From Haloactinospora alba (GTDB lineage Bacteria > Actinomycetota > Actinomycetes > Streptosporangiales > Streptosporangiaceae), in assembly GCF_006717075.1 (NCBI RefSeq), contig NZ_VFQC01000002.1, positions 538,351 through 602,350 of the forward strand: DNA of 64,000 nucleotides, in the 5' to 3' direction. Every line of letters begins with the position of its first letter. The stretch's first letter is position 1. Below are positions 1-7,748 of this stretch, in pieces. The notes under the pieces were generated by a model. That model was not told where the DNA came from. It was given only the letters and a program-made list of their open reading frames with translations, and searched no databases. The translations under genes and the position numbers were made by a program.

Positions 1-130
1 CGGCTGGGACCCTCGGGCCGAGGGCGGGTTCACCTACTACCGGGTGTTTCCCTCGCGGATCCAGGCCTGGCGGGAGGCCGACGAGATGCGGGGGCGGACC
101 CTGATGCGCGACGGCACCTGGGTGGTGTGA
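1..130 (+). CDS. C-terminal fragment of a pyridoxamine 5'-phosphate oxidase-like flavin protein
   Basis: Only the last 42 codons are inside the window, ending in TGA at 128-130; the 5' part lies upstream. The visible tail reads through FTYYRVFPSRIQAWREADE and ends RTLMRDGTWVV. This resembles the C-terminus of actinobacterial PPOX-family FMN or F420-binding proteins, where a YRV.P.R.QAWRE segment is common. Without the flavin-binding N-terminal barrel neither the cofactor nor the reaction can be assigned. It is followed by about 100 bases with no gene before hisE and is probably a separate transcription unit. Confidence 0.55.
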   Translation, partial: GWDPRAEGGFTYYRVFPSRIQAWREADEMRGRTLMRDGTWVV

Positions 131-234
131 CCGGCCGTTGCCCCGGTGGTAGCGCTCTGCGGTGCTGGCCGCCGTCACCACCAGGGGCGGGGTGCGCCTA
201 GGCTGGAAGGGCACGTCGCCTGAGGGAAGAACTG

Positions 235-498
235 ATGAAGACCTTCGAAGAGCTGTTCGCCGAGTTGTCCGAGAAGGCCCGCACCCGCCCCGAGGGGTCG
301 GGAACCGTCGCCGCTCTGGACTCCGGTGTCCATTCCATCGGTAAGAAGGTCGTCGAGGAGGCCGCAGAGGCCTGGATGGCCGCCGAGTACGAGTCGGACG
401 ACCGTGCCGCCGAGGAGATCTCCCAGCTCCTCTACCACCTTCAGGTGCTGATGCTGGCGCGGGGACTGCGCCTGGAGGACGTGAACGAGCATCTCTAG
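235..498 (+). CDS. hisE: Phosphoribosyl-ATP pyrophosphatase (HisE)
   Basis: 87-residue protein of the small all-alpha HisE/MazG-like family. It hydrolyses phosphoribosyl-ATP to phosphoribosyl-AMP and pyrophosphate, the second step of histidine synthesis, in the cytoplasm. The family signature is the acidic helix [14 protein letters not shown] (about residues 38-51), followed by a second acidic stretch, [19 protein letters not shown], that completes the metal site. Length is normal for the stand-alone actinobacterial enzyme. The ATG at 235 has a purine-rich GAGGGAAGA about 5 bases upstream. hisG follows after 86 bases on the same strand, so the two consecutive first-pathway enzymes are probably one operon. 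Confidence 0.95.
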   Translation: MKTFEELFAELSEKARTRPEGSGTVAALDSGVHSIGKKVVEEAAEAWMAAEYESDDRAAEEISQLLYHLQVLMLARGLRLEDVNEHL

Positions 499-584
499 GC
501 CGGAACGGCGCTCCGCGCCGGACCCGGCCGCGTCGCTGACGCTCGTGACCACGTCCATTCTCGTTGGGAGGGAACCTACCTCTG

Positions 585-1439
585 ATGCCGGACCAGCTCC
601 GTATCGCCGTACCGAACAAGGGCCAGCTCGCCGACCCCGCCAGCGCCATGCTCAGCGAGGCCGGATACCGCCAGCGCAGGGACTCGCGCGACCTCATCAT
701 GGTCGACCCGGACAACGACACCGAGTTCTTCTTCCTGCGCCCCAAGGACATCGCCGTCTACGTCGGTGAGGGAATCCTGCAGGTCGGTATCACCGGCCGG
801 GACATGCTGCTCGACTCCCGCGCCCCGGTGGACGAGGTCCTCCCGCTCGGGTTCGGCGGCTCCACCTTCCGTTTCGCCGCCCCGGGCGGTTCCGCCATGA
901 AGGTCGAGGACCTGCAGGGCAAACGGGTCGCCACCTCGTTCCCCGGCGTGTTGAGCGGCTATCTGGAGGACAACGGGATCGACGCCCGGGTGATCCACCT
1001 GGACGGTGCGGTGGAGACCTCCATCGAGCTCGGCGTCGCCGACGCCGTCGCCGACGTGGTCTCCACCGGGACGACGCTGCGTAACGCGGGCCTGGAACTG
1101 TTCGGGGAGCCGATCCTCACCTCCGAGGCGGTGGTGATCCGCCAGCACGGCGCGGAGGACGACCCGCAGGTGGAACAGCTGCTGCGGCGGCTGCGCGGTG
1201 TCCTCCTCGCCCGCGACTACGTGATGATGGACTACGACGTCCACGCCGAGCGGCTGGACAACGCGGTGGCGCTCACCCCGGGGATGGAAGGTCCGACCGT
1301 GTCCCCGCTGCACCGCGAGGGCTGGGTGGCGGTGCGTTCGATGGTGCCGCGCCGCGACGCCCAGCGGATCATGGACGACCTGTGGGAGCTCGGAGCCCGG
1401 GCGATCCTCGTGACCGACATCTACGCCTGCCGGTTGTGA
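585..1439 (+). CDS. hisG: ATP phosphoribosyltransferase, long form (HisG)
   Basis: 284-residue enzyme that joins ATP and PRPP to form phosphoribosyl-ATP, the committed and feedback-inhibited first step of histidine synthesis. It begins LRIAVPNKGQLADPA, the conserved HisG opening. The PRPP-binding loop is visible at DAVADVVSTGTTLRNAGLEL (about residues 158-177). The length and C-terminal domain (about residues 210-284, ending LGARAILVTDIYACRL) mark the long, homohexameric form that binds histidine directly and needs no HisZ. I chose the ATG at 585 because GGGAGGGAA lies 8-10 bases before it; an upstream in-frame start at 564 would place that ribosome site inside the gene. Downstream of hisE in a likely hisEG operon. 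Confidence 0.96.
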   Translation: MPDQLRIAVPNKGQLADPASAMLSEAGYRQRRDSRDLIMVDPDNDTEFFFLRPKDIAVYVGEGILQVGITGRDMLLDSRAPVDEVLPLGFGGSTFRFAAPGGSAMKVEDLQGKRVATSFPGVLSGYLEDNGIDARVIHLDGAVETSIELGVADAVADVVSTGTTLRNAGLELFGEPILTSEAVVIRQHGAEDDPQVEQLLRRLRGVLLARDYVMMDYDVHAERLDNAVALTPGMEGPTVSPLHREGWVAVRSMVPRRDAQRIMDDLWELGARAILVTDIYACRL

Positions 1440-1553
1440 CCCCGGTCCCACCGGTTCTGGCGGCCCTGTCGCGCCCGGTCGGCGGGTGCGACAGGGGCGG
1501 GTCGCGTCGCCCGTGGTTCGGCCCCCGGTTGCGGCCGTGGGAGGGACCCGGAC

Positions 1554-2255
1554 ATGAGCACCGACAACATCGCCGACTGGCTACCGCAGGAGCCGCGCCC
1601 GCGCGTGGTCGCCCGGGAGGAGGCACGGGCTGGCGGGGAGCTGGCGCTGCGGCGTGACGGCGGCGACTACGAGGTGATCAGCAACGGGGTGTTCCTGATG
1701 GACACCCGTGGCGGCGCCTCGGAACGCGAACTGGTCCGGGCGCCCCTGTCCGCCCTGTCCGGACGGGACGAGGTCCGGGTGCTCGTCGGAGGGCTCGGTG
1801 TCGGGTTCTCGGCCCGGGAAGCCCTGGACGACCCCCGAGTGGTGCGGGTGCGGGTGGTGGAGCTGGAACCGGCCGTGCTCCGGTGGCACCACGGTCCGCT
1901 CGCCGACGTCGCCGGGAACCTGCCGCATGAGCCGCGCTGCGAGCTGGTGTGCGCCGACGTCATGGAGCACCTGACGGCCGCCGCCGGTGCGGGGGAGACG
2001 TTCGACGCCGTGTGTATGGATGTCGACAACGGGCCGGACTGGACGGTGACGGAGGGCAACGACCGGCTGTACCAGCCGCGGGGGCTGGAGCTGGTGCGGC
2101 GGGTGCTCGCCCCGGACGGCGTGGCCTCCTGGTGGTGCGCCGCACCCGCCCCCGGGTTCGCGGCGTCCCTGCGGTCCCGGTTCGGCGAGGTGGCCGCGGT
2201 CGAGGTGCCCGTGGCGCGCGGCGAGCCCGACGTGATCTACACGGCCCGGACGTGA
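1554..2255 (+). CDS. Spermidine-synthase-like SAM-binding methyltransferase
   Basis: 233-residue protein with a class I Rossmann SAM-binding fold of the spermidine-synthase-like type. The glycine-rich motif I appears as VRVLVGGLGVGFSAREAL (about residues 77-94), followed by VRVVELEPAVLRW, where the acidic E of motif II would hold the ribose. The product-side motif FDAVCMDVDNGPDW follows at about residues 148-161. The N-terminal part, EVISNGVFLMDTRGG, resembles the substrate-gating strand of spermidine synthases, but polyamine-binding residues cannot be confirmed, so the substrate is unknown. A strong GGGAGGGACC precedes the ATG. It stands alone on the plus strand 114 bases after hisG and may be read from the his transcript. 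Confidence 0.75.
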   Translation: MSTDNIADWLPQEPRPRVVAREEARAGGELALRRDGGDYEVISNGVFLMDTRGGASERELVRAPLSALSGRDEVRVLVGGLGVGFSAREALDDPRVVRVRVVELEPAVLRWHHGPLADVAGNLPHEPRCELVCADVMEHLTAAAGAGETFDAVCMDVDNGPDWTVTEGNDRLYQPRGLELVRRVLAPDGVASWWCAAPAPGFAASLRSRFGEVAAVEVPVARGEPDVIYTART

Positions 2256-2414
2256 CCCCGTGCGGGTCGGGTGGAAGCCGTTGAACCCCGGTAGCGACGG
2301 ACATCGTCGTTGTCCACGTGTCGGCGCGGGGCGCATACGTGGTTTTCCTCGATCTCGACGCCAGCGGCGGATCCCGCACCCGGCGAGAAGCTGGGTGCGG
2401 GATCCGCGCGGGGG

Positions 2415-2612
2415 TTAGTGGTCGTAGTGGGGCGGGATTGCGGTGTCGGTGTCGTCGGTGTTTTCGTCGCCGAGCCAGGTGTCCACGCAGGTGTGGAGTT
2501 CCTGCAGGGTGTCGTGGATCTGGTTGGGCCACAGGGCGCCGCCCTCCATGGCCTGGGTGAGCTGCTCCAGTAGGTCGCGTAGTTCGCGGCGTTCGTGGGG
2601 GGTGAGGTTCAC
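2415..2612 (-). CDS. Small hypothetical acidic protein, third gene of a BldC-like operon
   Basis: 65-residue protein beginning MNLTPHERRELRDLLEQL and ending in an acidic, Asp/Thr-rich tail. No family is recognised. The first 45 residues look alpha-helical with heptad-like leucines; the tail is probably disordered. The GTG start at 2612 overlaps the stop of the upstream HTH gene as GTGA, showing translational coupling. It is probably an accessory partner of that DNA-binding protein. No catalytic motif is visible. Confidence 0.6.
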   Translation of the reverse strand: MNLTPHERRELRDLLEQLTQAMEGGALWPNQIHDTLQELHTCVDTWLGDENTDDTDTAIPPHYDH

Positions 2613-2827
2613 GCTTGGCCACCTCCCTGGTCCTGGTGGTGGATGGTGGCCATCAGGGTGTGGACGTCCTGGGGCAGGAAGCGGCGGTGTCCGCCCGGGG
2701 TGACCAGTGCCGGGGACAGGCGCCCCTCGCGTACCCAGGTGTTGACGGTCGAAGTAGTCACACCGAAGGCTTCGGCCACGTCACCGGGACGCAACAGGGT
2801 CGTGGGCCAGTTCTCGGGGATCGTCAC
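2609..2827 (-). CDS. BldC/excisionase-like winged-HTH protein
   Basis: 72-residue MerR-type winged helix-turn-helix protein with no effector domain. The core LLRPGDVAEAFGVTTSTVNTW (about residues 10-30) is helix-turn-helix, and TPGGHRRFLPQDVHTLM (about residues 43-59) is the wing with the GGHRR motif of BldC and phage excisionases. Such proteins bind direct repeats cooperatively and act either as developmental regulators or as excisionases. The GTG start at 2827 overlaps the stop of the preceding gene (GTGA) and has GGAGGTGG just upstream. Its place between two small unknown genes beside an Scr1/DUF397 pair suggests a local accessory regulator. No integrase is nearby, so an excisionase role is not supported here. 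Confidence 0.8.
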   Translation of the reverse strand: MTIPENWPTTLLRPGDVAEAFGVTTSTVNTWVREGRLSPALVTPGGHRRFLPQDVHTLMATIHHQDQGGGQA

Positions 2828-3324
2828 TGGACCACCTCCGCACGGTTCTCCTCGTGCTGGTCCAACCATTGGCGCACCAGTGGGGACAACTCCGCGCGCA
2901 CGTCGTCCAACCCGTCGCCGTAGACCGGCGGGGCGGGAGACTCAGGCGCGGGGGCAGCACCGCAAGCCGGGCAGGCCCCCTGTTCCTCCCGCTGTTGGCG
3001 GTGGCGCTCGAACTCGGTCACATACGGACGCACGGGGGTGTGCTCCTGCGGGTCGAGCAGCTCGGGTTCGGGAAACGCGGCCGGTGCAACTATGCCGCTG
3101 TCCACGTCCTGGTAGGAGATCCTGGCTTGGTCATGGGTTCCACTCCGTGGCGAAGGAACGGTGAACCGCCGGGCTGTGCCTCGCCTCGCGGGTAGTGGTG
3201 CGGCATGTGGGATCGAACGTTCGTAGCGATCCCGGTAGCGCGTAGGAGGGAACAGGGCGACGGCGAGCATCACAAGCAGCGTCCACAGGGACGCGAGGGT
3301 GCGAATAAACTGGGGCACCGTCAT
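2824..3324 (-). CDS. Hypothetical protein with N-terminal membrane segment, first gene of the BldC-like operon
   Basis: 166-residue protein starting MTVPQFIRTLASLWTLLVML, with one likely N-terminal transmembrane helix (about residues 7-26) and a polar remainder. It contains a CPAC motif (EEQGACPACGAAP), which could bind zinc or be redox active, and the segment VRPYVTEFERHRQQREEQ. A similar VRPY....ERxR segment occurs in the first gene of the 53.1-54.1 kb operon, so the two look distantly related. I chose the ATG at 3324 because GAGGAG lies 5 bases upstream; a GTG at 3369 has no ribosome site. It heads a tightly overlapping three-gene minus-strand operon. Function unknown. Confidence 0.6.
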   Translation of the reverse strand: MTVPQFIRTLASLWTLLVMLAVALFPPTRYRDRYERSIPHAAPLPARRGTARRFTVPSPRSGTHDQARISYQDVDSGIVAPAAFPEPELLDPQEHTPVRPYVTEFERHRQQREEQGACPACGAAPAPESPAPPVYGDGLDDVRAELSPLVRQWLDQHEENRAEVVQ

Positions 3325-3369
3325 CGACTCCTCGTCAGTCGGTGGCTCGCCCCGGAGTGGTGAGGTCAC

Positions 3370-3552
3370 TCGCGGGGCTCTTCTGTGATGCCTCGGGCGT
3401 GATCAGCTGTTACTAAAGAATCACGTCCGGGGCTTTTTGCTCTGCTACTTCAGTATCTCGCTACACCAGTTGATCTGCTAGTTGGGCTACAAGATCTGTG
3501 CTTTTCTTAGAAGCGGTAGCGGTATGTAGCGCCATTGGAGCATAATTGCGTC
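3370..3552. other. AT-richer divergent intergenic region
   Basis: About 180 bases between the minus-strand BldC-like operon and the plus-strand Scr1-type regulator. It is clearly less GC-rich than the chromosome around it and must hold both divergent promoters. I see no convincing RNA gene or long inverted repeat. Confidence 0.4.
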
Positions 3553-4359
3553 ATGGTGGAGCGCATCAACGAGAGATGGAAACGTTGGGGCGCCGAGTTG
3601 CAGCGGATACGGCTTCACTCTGGTGAAACAATGCAAAGCTTGGCGCAGAAAGCAGCTATTAGCCGCCAGTTGATCGGAAAGTACGAGCAAGGTACACGTG
3701 CACCAAGTCGGGATAAAGTGGACGCATTAGATGACGCTCTCGCTACAGGAGGGCGGTTGCGTCAGTATCGCGCGGAACTCATGGAAGACGCTCACATCCC
3801 AGCAGAGTTCCGTGATGCCTTGTTGATGGAACAGCGTAGCCAGGAGATCCGCGAGTATCATTCGGTTCTGATTCCTGGCCTGTTGCAAACAGCGAGTTAC
3901 GCACGTTCCCTCGTTTCTGCTCGTCGGGTCCGCGACACCCCCGAGCAGATAGAGCAGATTGTTGCTACTCGTACCGAACGTCTGAAACAGCTTCGTGAGA
4001 CCCGCCCCCTGCTCTGCTTCGTCGTAGACGAGGTGGCAATCTCCCGTACTGTCGGGGATGAGAAGATCATGCAGGAACAACGGAACTGGCTCATCGAGCT
4101 CGCTGAGCGGGGTACCATCCGACTGCAGTTGATAACGAACCTTCCCCGTCATCCAGGACTATGCTCACCCTTCCGGCTGATGAGCCTGGACGGTTCCCGG
4201 GCGGTAGCTTTTTTGGAAGATGCTCTCGGAGGGCGTAGCGCAACCAAGCCACAGGAAATAGCTGAACTCGGTACAGTGTTCGGTCTCCTCCAGGCTGAGG
4301 CGCTGTCGCCTGACGCGTCGATCGAGCGTATAAGGGAAACGAATCATGTACGAGCGTGA
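3553..4359 (+). CDS. Scr1-type XRE regulator with DUF5753 domain
   Basis: 268-residue regulator. Residues about 8-65 form an XRE helix-turn-helix (GETMQSLAQKAAISRQLIGK, then YEQGTRAPS). The remainder is the DUF5753 domain typical of Scr1-family antitoxin-like regulators: YHSVLIPGLLQTASYAR, the RTERLKQL helix and LRLMSLDGS-like strands, here as FRLMSLDGSRAVAFLEDA. These proteins sit directly before DUF397 genes in Streptomyces and relatives, and the pair has been compared to toxin-antitoxin or WhiJ-like developmental switches. The end overlaps the DUF397 start by 14 bases. The start is the ATG at 3553; a TTG at 3535 is possible. Base composition is visibly lower in GC than its neighbours, which suggests later acquisition. 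Confidence 0.88.
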   Translation: MVERINERWKRWGAELQRIRLHSGETMQSLAQKAAISRQLIGKYEQGTRAPSRDKVDALDDALATGGRLRQYRAELMEDAHIPAEFRDALLMEQRSQEIREYHSVLIPGLLQTASYARSLVSARRVRDTPEQIEQIVATRTERLKQLRETRPLLCFVVDEVAISRTVGDEKIMQEQRNWLIELAERGTIRLQLITNLPRHPGLCSPFRLMSLDGSRAVAFLEDALGGRSATKPQEIAELGTVFGLLQAEALSPDASIERIRETNHVRA

Positions 4360-4531
4360 CTGGCACAAGAGCAACCACAGTGACGGTGGTGGCGGTAACT
4401 GCGTCGAGGTCCGGGAGTCGGCTGTTAGGACTGACGTGCGCGACACCCAGAACCGGCGGGACGGGCACCTGTCGTTCTCCGCCTCCGAGTGGCGGGCGTT
4501 CCTCGCCGACGTGCGCGCCGACCGGCTGTAA
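4346..4531 (+). CDS. DUF397 protein, partner of the Scr1-type regulator
   Basis: 61-residue DUF397 protein with the family signature WHKSNHSDGGGGNCVEV near the N-terminus and FSASEWRAFLADVR at the C-terminus. The start overlaps the upstream regulator by 14 bases, so the two are translated together. DUF397 proteins are thought to bind or antagonise their partner XRE regulator; no enzymatic activity is known. A second, closely similar copy lies at 5319-5504. The GC content rises sharply relative to the regulator. Confidence 0.92.
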   Translation: MYERDWHKSNHSDGGGGNCVEVRESAVRTDVRDTQNRRDGHLSFSASEWRAFLADVRADRL

Positions 4532-4539
4532 CCCCCGCC

Positions 4540-4562
4540 GTGGCCCGTGGCGCACGGGGCAC
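4540..4562 (+). terminator. Hairpin after the first DUF397 gene
   Basis: Inverted repeat GTGGCCCGTG / CACGGGGCAC with a 3-base loop and one mismatch, starting 9 bases after the DUF397 stop. There is no T-run, which is common for actinobacterial terminators. A counterpart follows the second DUF397 copy at the same distance. Confidence 0.5.
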
Positions 4563-4811
4563 GGCCACGGGACATGAGCACGTGCGCGCCGCCGTGCCCG
4601 GGGGCCGCCACGGAAGACGGAACCAGCGTGTCCGACGCGGCCCGCACACTCCGTGCGGCTGTCTGGGATCGGGCTCCGCTGCGGTACCGGAGCGGAGCCC
4701 GGTGGCGGCGGGTGGACGACGGCTCGGACCCGCGCGGCGGACAGGCCAGTGTCAGTGCCACCGGGCATGATGGCGGGGTGCTCGTGTTCCCGACCTCCGA
4801 GGGGAGACCCG

Positions 4812-5222
4812 ATGGCCACCACGGTGCCGCAGAAGATCACGACGTTCCTGATGTTCGAGGGCGCGGCCGAGGAGGCGATGACCTTCTACGTGTCCCTGTT
4901 CGAGGACTCCGAGATCCTCGACATCACCCGGTACGGCGCCGGTGAGGCCGGCCCCGAGGGGAGCGTGTGGCACGCCAGCTTCTCCCTCGCCGGACAGAGG
5001 TTCATGTGTATCGACAGCCACGTGTCCCACGGGTTCGGTTTCACCCCGTCGATGTCGCTCTTCGTCCAGTGCGGGACCGAGGAGGAGATCGACCGCCTCC
5101 ACACCGCGCTCTCCGACGGGGGCGAGACGCTGATGCCGCCGGACTCCTACGGTTTCAGCGCCAAGTTCGCCTGGGTGAACGACCGTTTCGGGGTCTCCTG
5201 GCAGTTGAACCTGGCCGAGTGA
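4812..5222 (+). CDS. VOC-family (PhnB / 3-demethylubiquinone methyltransferase-like) protein
   Basis: 136-residue single-module VOC protein. It starts MATTVPQKITTFLMFEGAAE, has the paired beta-alpha-beta-beta-beta pattern, and ends FAWVNDRFGVSWQLNLAE, the usual PhnB-like C-terminus (D.FGV.WQ). Family members are dimeric metal-site barrels whose functions range from antibiotic resistance to unknown isomerases; no substrate can be named. GAGGGGAG lies 5-8 bases before the ATG at 4812. The gene is flanked by the two DUF397 copies and is probably a resident gene caught between the duplicated units. Confidence 0.85.
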   Translation: MATTVPQKITTFLMFEGAAEEAMTFYVSLFEDSEILDITRYGAGEAGPEGSVWHASFSLAGQRFMCIDSHVSHGFGFTPSMSLFVQCGTEEEIDRLHTALSDGGETLMPPDSYGFSAKFAWVNDRFGVSWQLNLAE

Positions 5223-5318
5223 GGGATCGGTCCGGGGACGTCGCTCCGGGCCGTCCGGACCGTGCGAAGGCATCGTCCGGCGTGAGCCGGGCCGATGGAG
5301 TGTGGGAGGAGACGGATC

Positions 5319-5504
5319 ATGCGCGAACGTGACTGGCACAAGTCGTCATACAGCGACGGTGGTGGCGGTAACTGCGTCGAGGTCCGGGAGTCGGCTGCCG
5401 GGGTCGCAGTCCGCGATTCCCGGAATCGGCGGGAGGGGAACCTGTCGTTCTCCGCGTCCGAGTGGCGGTCGTTCCTCGCCGGTGTGCGCGCCGACCGCCT
5501 GTGA
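5319..5504 (+). CDS. Second DUF397 protein, orphan copy
   Basis: 61 residues, DUF397, nearly the same as the protein encoded at 4346-4531: WHKSSYSDGGGGNCVEVRES in place of WHKSNHSDGGGGNCVEVRES and the same FSASEWR....VRADRL end. DNA similarity is also high across the gene. Unlike the first copy it has no adjacent Scr1 regulator, because a VOC gene stands upstream. GGAGGAGACGG precedes the ATG at 5319. It may act with the regulator at 3553 or with one elsewhere in the genome. Confidence 0.9.
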   Translation: MRERDWHKSSYSDGGGGNCVEVRESAAGVAVRDSRNRREGNLSFSASEWRSFLAGVRADRL

Positions 5505-5512
5505 CCGTCTAC

Positions 5513-5535
5513 CGGGCCCGTCACGCACGGGCCCG
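5513..5535 (+). terminator. Hairpin after the second DUF397 gene
   Basis: Perfect inverted repeat CGGGCCCGT / ACGGGCCCG with a 5-base loop, 9 bases after the stop codon. It is positioned like the hairpin after the first DUF397 copy, so the duplication may have included the terminator. Confidence 0.6.
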
Positions 5536-5722
5536 CCGCACGGGTCACGGGGTTTGTTCGGGCAGCGGCTGCGTCGCCCGGGGAACAGCGTTCGGGAGGC
5601 CGCGGTGCTTCCGCCGGCGTCGCCGCACCGGTCCCACCGGTGTCCCGGCGGTAGCGCCGGACACGAGCTCCGGCAGGGGACACGCGCGCAGCGCACCCCC
5701 GCGGGCGTGGGAACGGCGCAGG

Positions 5723-6109
5723 TCATTCCTCCTGCTGCGCCGTGCCGTCGGCCTGCTGCTTCTCGATCTCCTTGCGGACCTCGTCCATGTCGAGCTCGCG
5801 GGCCTGCTTGATCAGGTCCTCCAGGGCGTCCTCGGGGAGGGCGCCGGGCTGGGAGTAGATCACGGTCTGTTCCCGCACCACCATCAGGGTGGGGATGGAC
5901 TGGATCTCGAAGCTGGCGGCGAGCTCCTGCTGGTTCTCCGTGTCGACCTTGGCGAAGGTGAGGTCCGTGTGCTGCTCGGACGCCTTCTCGAAGATAGGGG
6001 CGAACTGCTTGCACGGTCCGCACCATTCGGCCCAAAAGTCGATCAGGACGAAGTCGTTCTGGGTCAGGGTCTCGTTGAAGTTGTCCTTGGTGAGCTCGAT
6101 GGTTGCCAC
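5723..6109 (-). CDS. trxA: Thioredoxin
   Basis: 128-residue thioredoxin. The active site WCGPC is at about residues 29-33 within LIDFWAEWCGPCKQFAP, and the cis-proline strand is IQSIPTLMVV. The fold is complete by about residue 105; a charged tail (MDEVRKEIEKQQADGTAQQEE) extends it. It reduces protein disulfides in the cytoplasm with thioredoxin reductase, which is not in this window. The start is the GTG at 6109, because AGGAGAAAC lies 3-9 bases upstream; the much longer open frame upstream is an artefact of high GC. Monocistronic, in opposite orientation to the DUF202 gene. Confidence 0.93.
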   Translation of the reverse strand: MATIELTKDNFNETLTQNDFVLIDFWAEWCGPCKQFAPIFEKASEQHTDLTFAKVDTENQQELAASFEIQSIPTLMVVREQTVIYSQPGALPEDALEDLIKQARELDMDEVRKEIEKQQADGTAQQEE

Positions 6110-6310
6110 GCGTTTCTCCTGGGTGCGGATCGTTTGGTGTTCTCCCGTTCCCCTGTAGAGCGGCAACGTCCCCGCGTTTTGTTCCTGACGCGTGGCCACG
6201 AACGTGTCCGGTTCGCGTTGGCCCTCGTTCCAGGCGGACCAGGCCAGCGTATGCTGTTGTGGCGAGTATGCCTGTGTCGTGGATGTAGCCGTGGGTGCGG
6301 GAGGTGACCA

Positions 6311-6676
6311 GTGGGGCCGCGTCCAGGTGCCGGAGCGGGCGACGACGAGGACGCGGAGCCGGACTACCGGTTCACTCTGGCCAACGAGCGTACGTTCCTG
6401 GCGTGGATACGCACGGCGTTGGCGCTGATCGCCGGGGCGGTGGCGGTGCTGCACCTGTTGCCGCTGGACTGGCGGCCGGGGCTGAACCTGGCCGTTGGTA
6501 CCGGCCTCGCGGCTCTCGCCATCGTCATCACCGTGTACGCGCCGTGGCGGTGGATGCGGGTGCAGCGGGCGATGCGCCGGGGGCAGTCCCTTCCGGTGAG
6601 CGTGCTTCCGGCGATCACCACGGTCGGGGTCGCGTTGGTGTCCATCCTGGTCCTGTTCGGCAACTACTGGCCCTGA
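6311..6676 (+). CDS. DUF202 / YidH-like small membrane protein
   Basis: 121-residue integral membrane protein. The family motif LANERTFLAWIRTALALIAG (about residues 23-42) is present, with three predicted transmembrane helices (about residues 33-52, 58-77 and 98-117). The function of DUF202 proteins is not established. The GTG at 6311 has GGGAGGTG upstream. The last 13 bases overlap, tail to tail, the end of the epimerase gene on the other strand. Confidence 0.82.
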   Translation: MGPRPGAGAGDDEDAEPDYRFTLANERTFLAWIRTALALIAGAVAVLHLLPLDWRPGLNLAVGTGLAALAIVITVYAPWRWMRVQRAMRRGQSLPVSVLPAITTVGVALVSILVLFGNYWP

Positions 6677-7677
6677 GCGGGCACGGCGGGTGTGTGTTCC
6701 AACGGGGCGGTTGCCGGGGCGGACCGGGCGTGGGCGGCGACCGAGGTGATGATGTCGTCCAGGGCGCGCCGCGGCGCGTAGCCGATGAGCTCGCTGGCCA
6801 GTGACAGGTCGGGCATCCGCCGCTGCATGTCCTCGTACCCGTCGCCGTAGGCCTCCTGGTACGGGATGTGCCGGATCTCGCTGGAGGAGCCGGTCAGTTC
6901 GAGGACGCGGTCCGCCAGCCCCTTGATGGACACCTCCTCCCGGCCGCCCAGGTTGACCGCCGTGCTCGTCGCGGTCGGTGCGGTCAGCAGTTGGACCATG
7001 GCGGGTACGACGTCGAAGACCGAGCCGAAACACCGCCGCTGGGTGCCCTCCCCGTAGACGGTGATGGGTTCCCCGGACAGGGCCTGTTGGACGAAACGCG
7101 GTATCACCATCCCGTAGCGCCCGGTCTGGCGCGGTCCCACGATGTTGAAGAACCGGGTGATGACGCAGGGCAGTCCGGACTCCGTGGCGTAGATGTGCGC
7201 GACGAGCTCGTCGAGCCCTTTCGCCGCGGCGTAGGACCACCGACTCTTCAGCGGTGACCCCAGGATCCGGTCGTCGTTCTCGGTGAGGCCGTCGGAGTCG
7301 TTCTTGCCGTACACCTCGCTGGTGGAGGCGATGAGGAAGCGCGCCCGCTGCGCGGCGGCCGCCTCGATCACGTTCTCGGTTCCGTGCAGGTTGGTGCGCA
7401 GCGACCGCAGCGGCTGGTCCACGATGGTGTGGACACCGACGGCGGCCGCGAGGTGGAAGACGCTGTCACACTCGGCGACGAGCTCCCTCACCAGGTCGGC
7501 GTCCAGGATCGACCCCTGGACCATGCTAAAGGCCGGGTCGTCGGTGAGGTGAGCGATGTTGGAGACATGGCCGGTGGAGAGGTCGTCCAGAGCGACGACG
7601 CTGTGGCCGTGGGTGACCAGATAGTCGCACAGGTGCGAGCCGATGAAGCCGGCACCTCCAGTGACAAGGGCTTTCAC
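6664..7677 (-). CDS. Extended SDR nucleotide-sugar epimerase/dehydratase
   Basis: 337-residue extended short-chain dehydrogenase. The NAD-binding motif TGGAGFIGSHLCDYL is at about residues 6-20, the substrate-side STSEVYG at about 120-126, and the catalytic Tyr-Lys pair in SYAAAKG at about 146-152. This architecture is that of UDP-glucose 4-epimerase, UDP-glucuronate decarboxylase and related sugar-nucleotide enzymes; the exact reaction is not decided by sequence. The GTG at 7677 follows a GGGGGA. It is the last of three minus-strand genes with a PIG-L deacetylase and a WbqC protein, so it probably supplies a modified sugar to the same glycan or glycoconjugate. Confidence 0.85.
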   Translation of the reverse strand: MKALVTGGAGFIGSHLCDYLVTHGHSVVALDDLSTGHVSNIAHLTDDPAFSMVQGSILDADLVRELVAECDSVFHLAAAVGVHTIVDQPLRSLRTNLHGTENVIEAAAAQRARFLIASTSEVYGKNDSDGLTENDDRILGSPLKSRWSYAAAKGLDELVAHIYATESGLPCVITRFFNIVGPRQTGRYGMVIPRFVQQALSGEPITVYGEGTQRRCFGSVFDVVPAMVQLLTAPTATSTAVNLGGREEVSIKGLADRVLELTGSSSEIRHIPYQEAYGDGYEDMQRRMPDLSLASELIGYAPRRALDDIITSVAAHARSAPATAPLEHTPAVPAQGQ

Positions 7678-7748
7678 GTTTCCCCCTATCTCGGACGCGG
7701 ACGGGCGCGGGGCGGTTTGGCTCGGGTGGAACCGGTGGGCAGAGCGGG

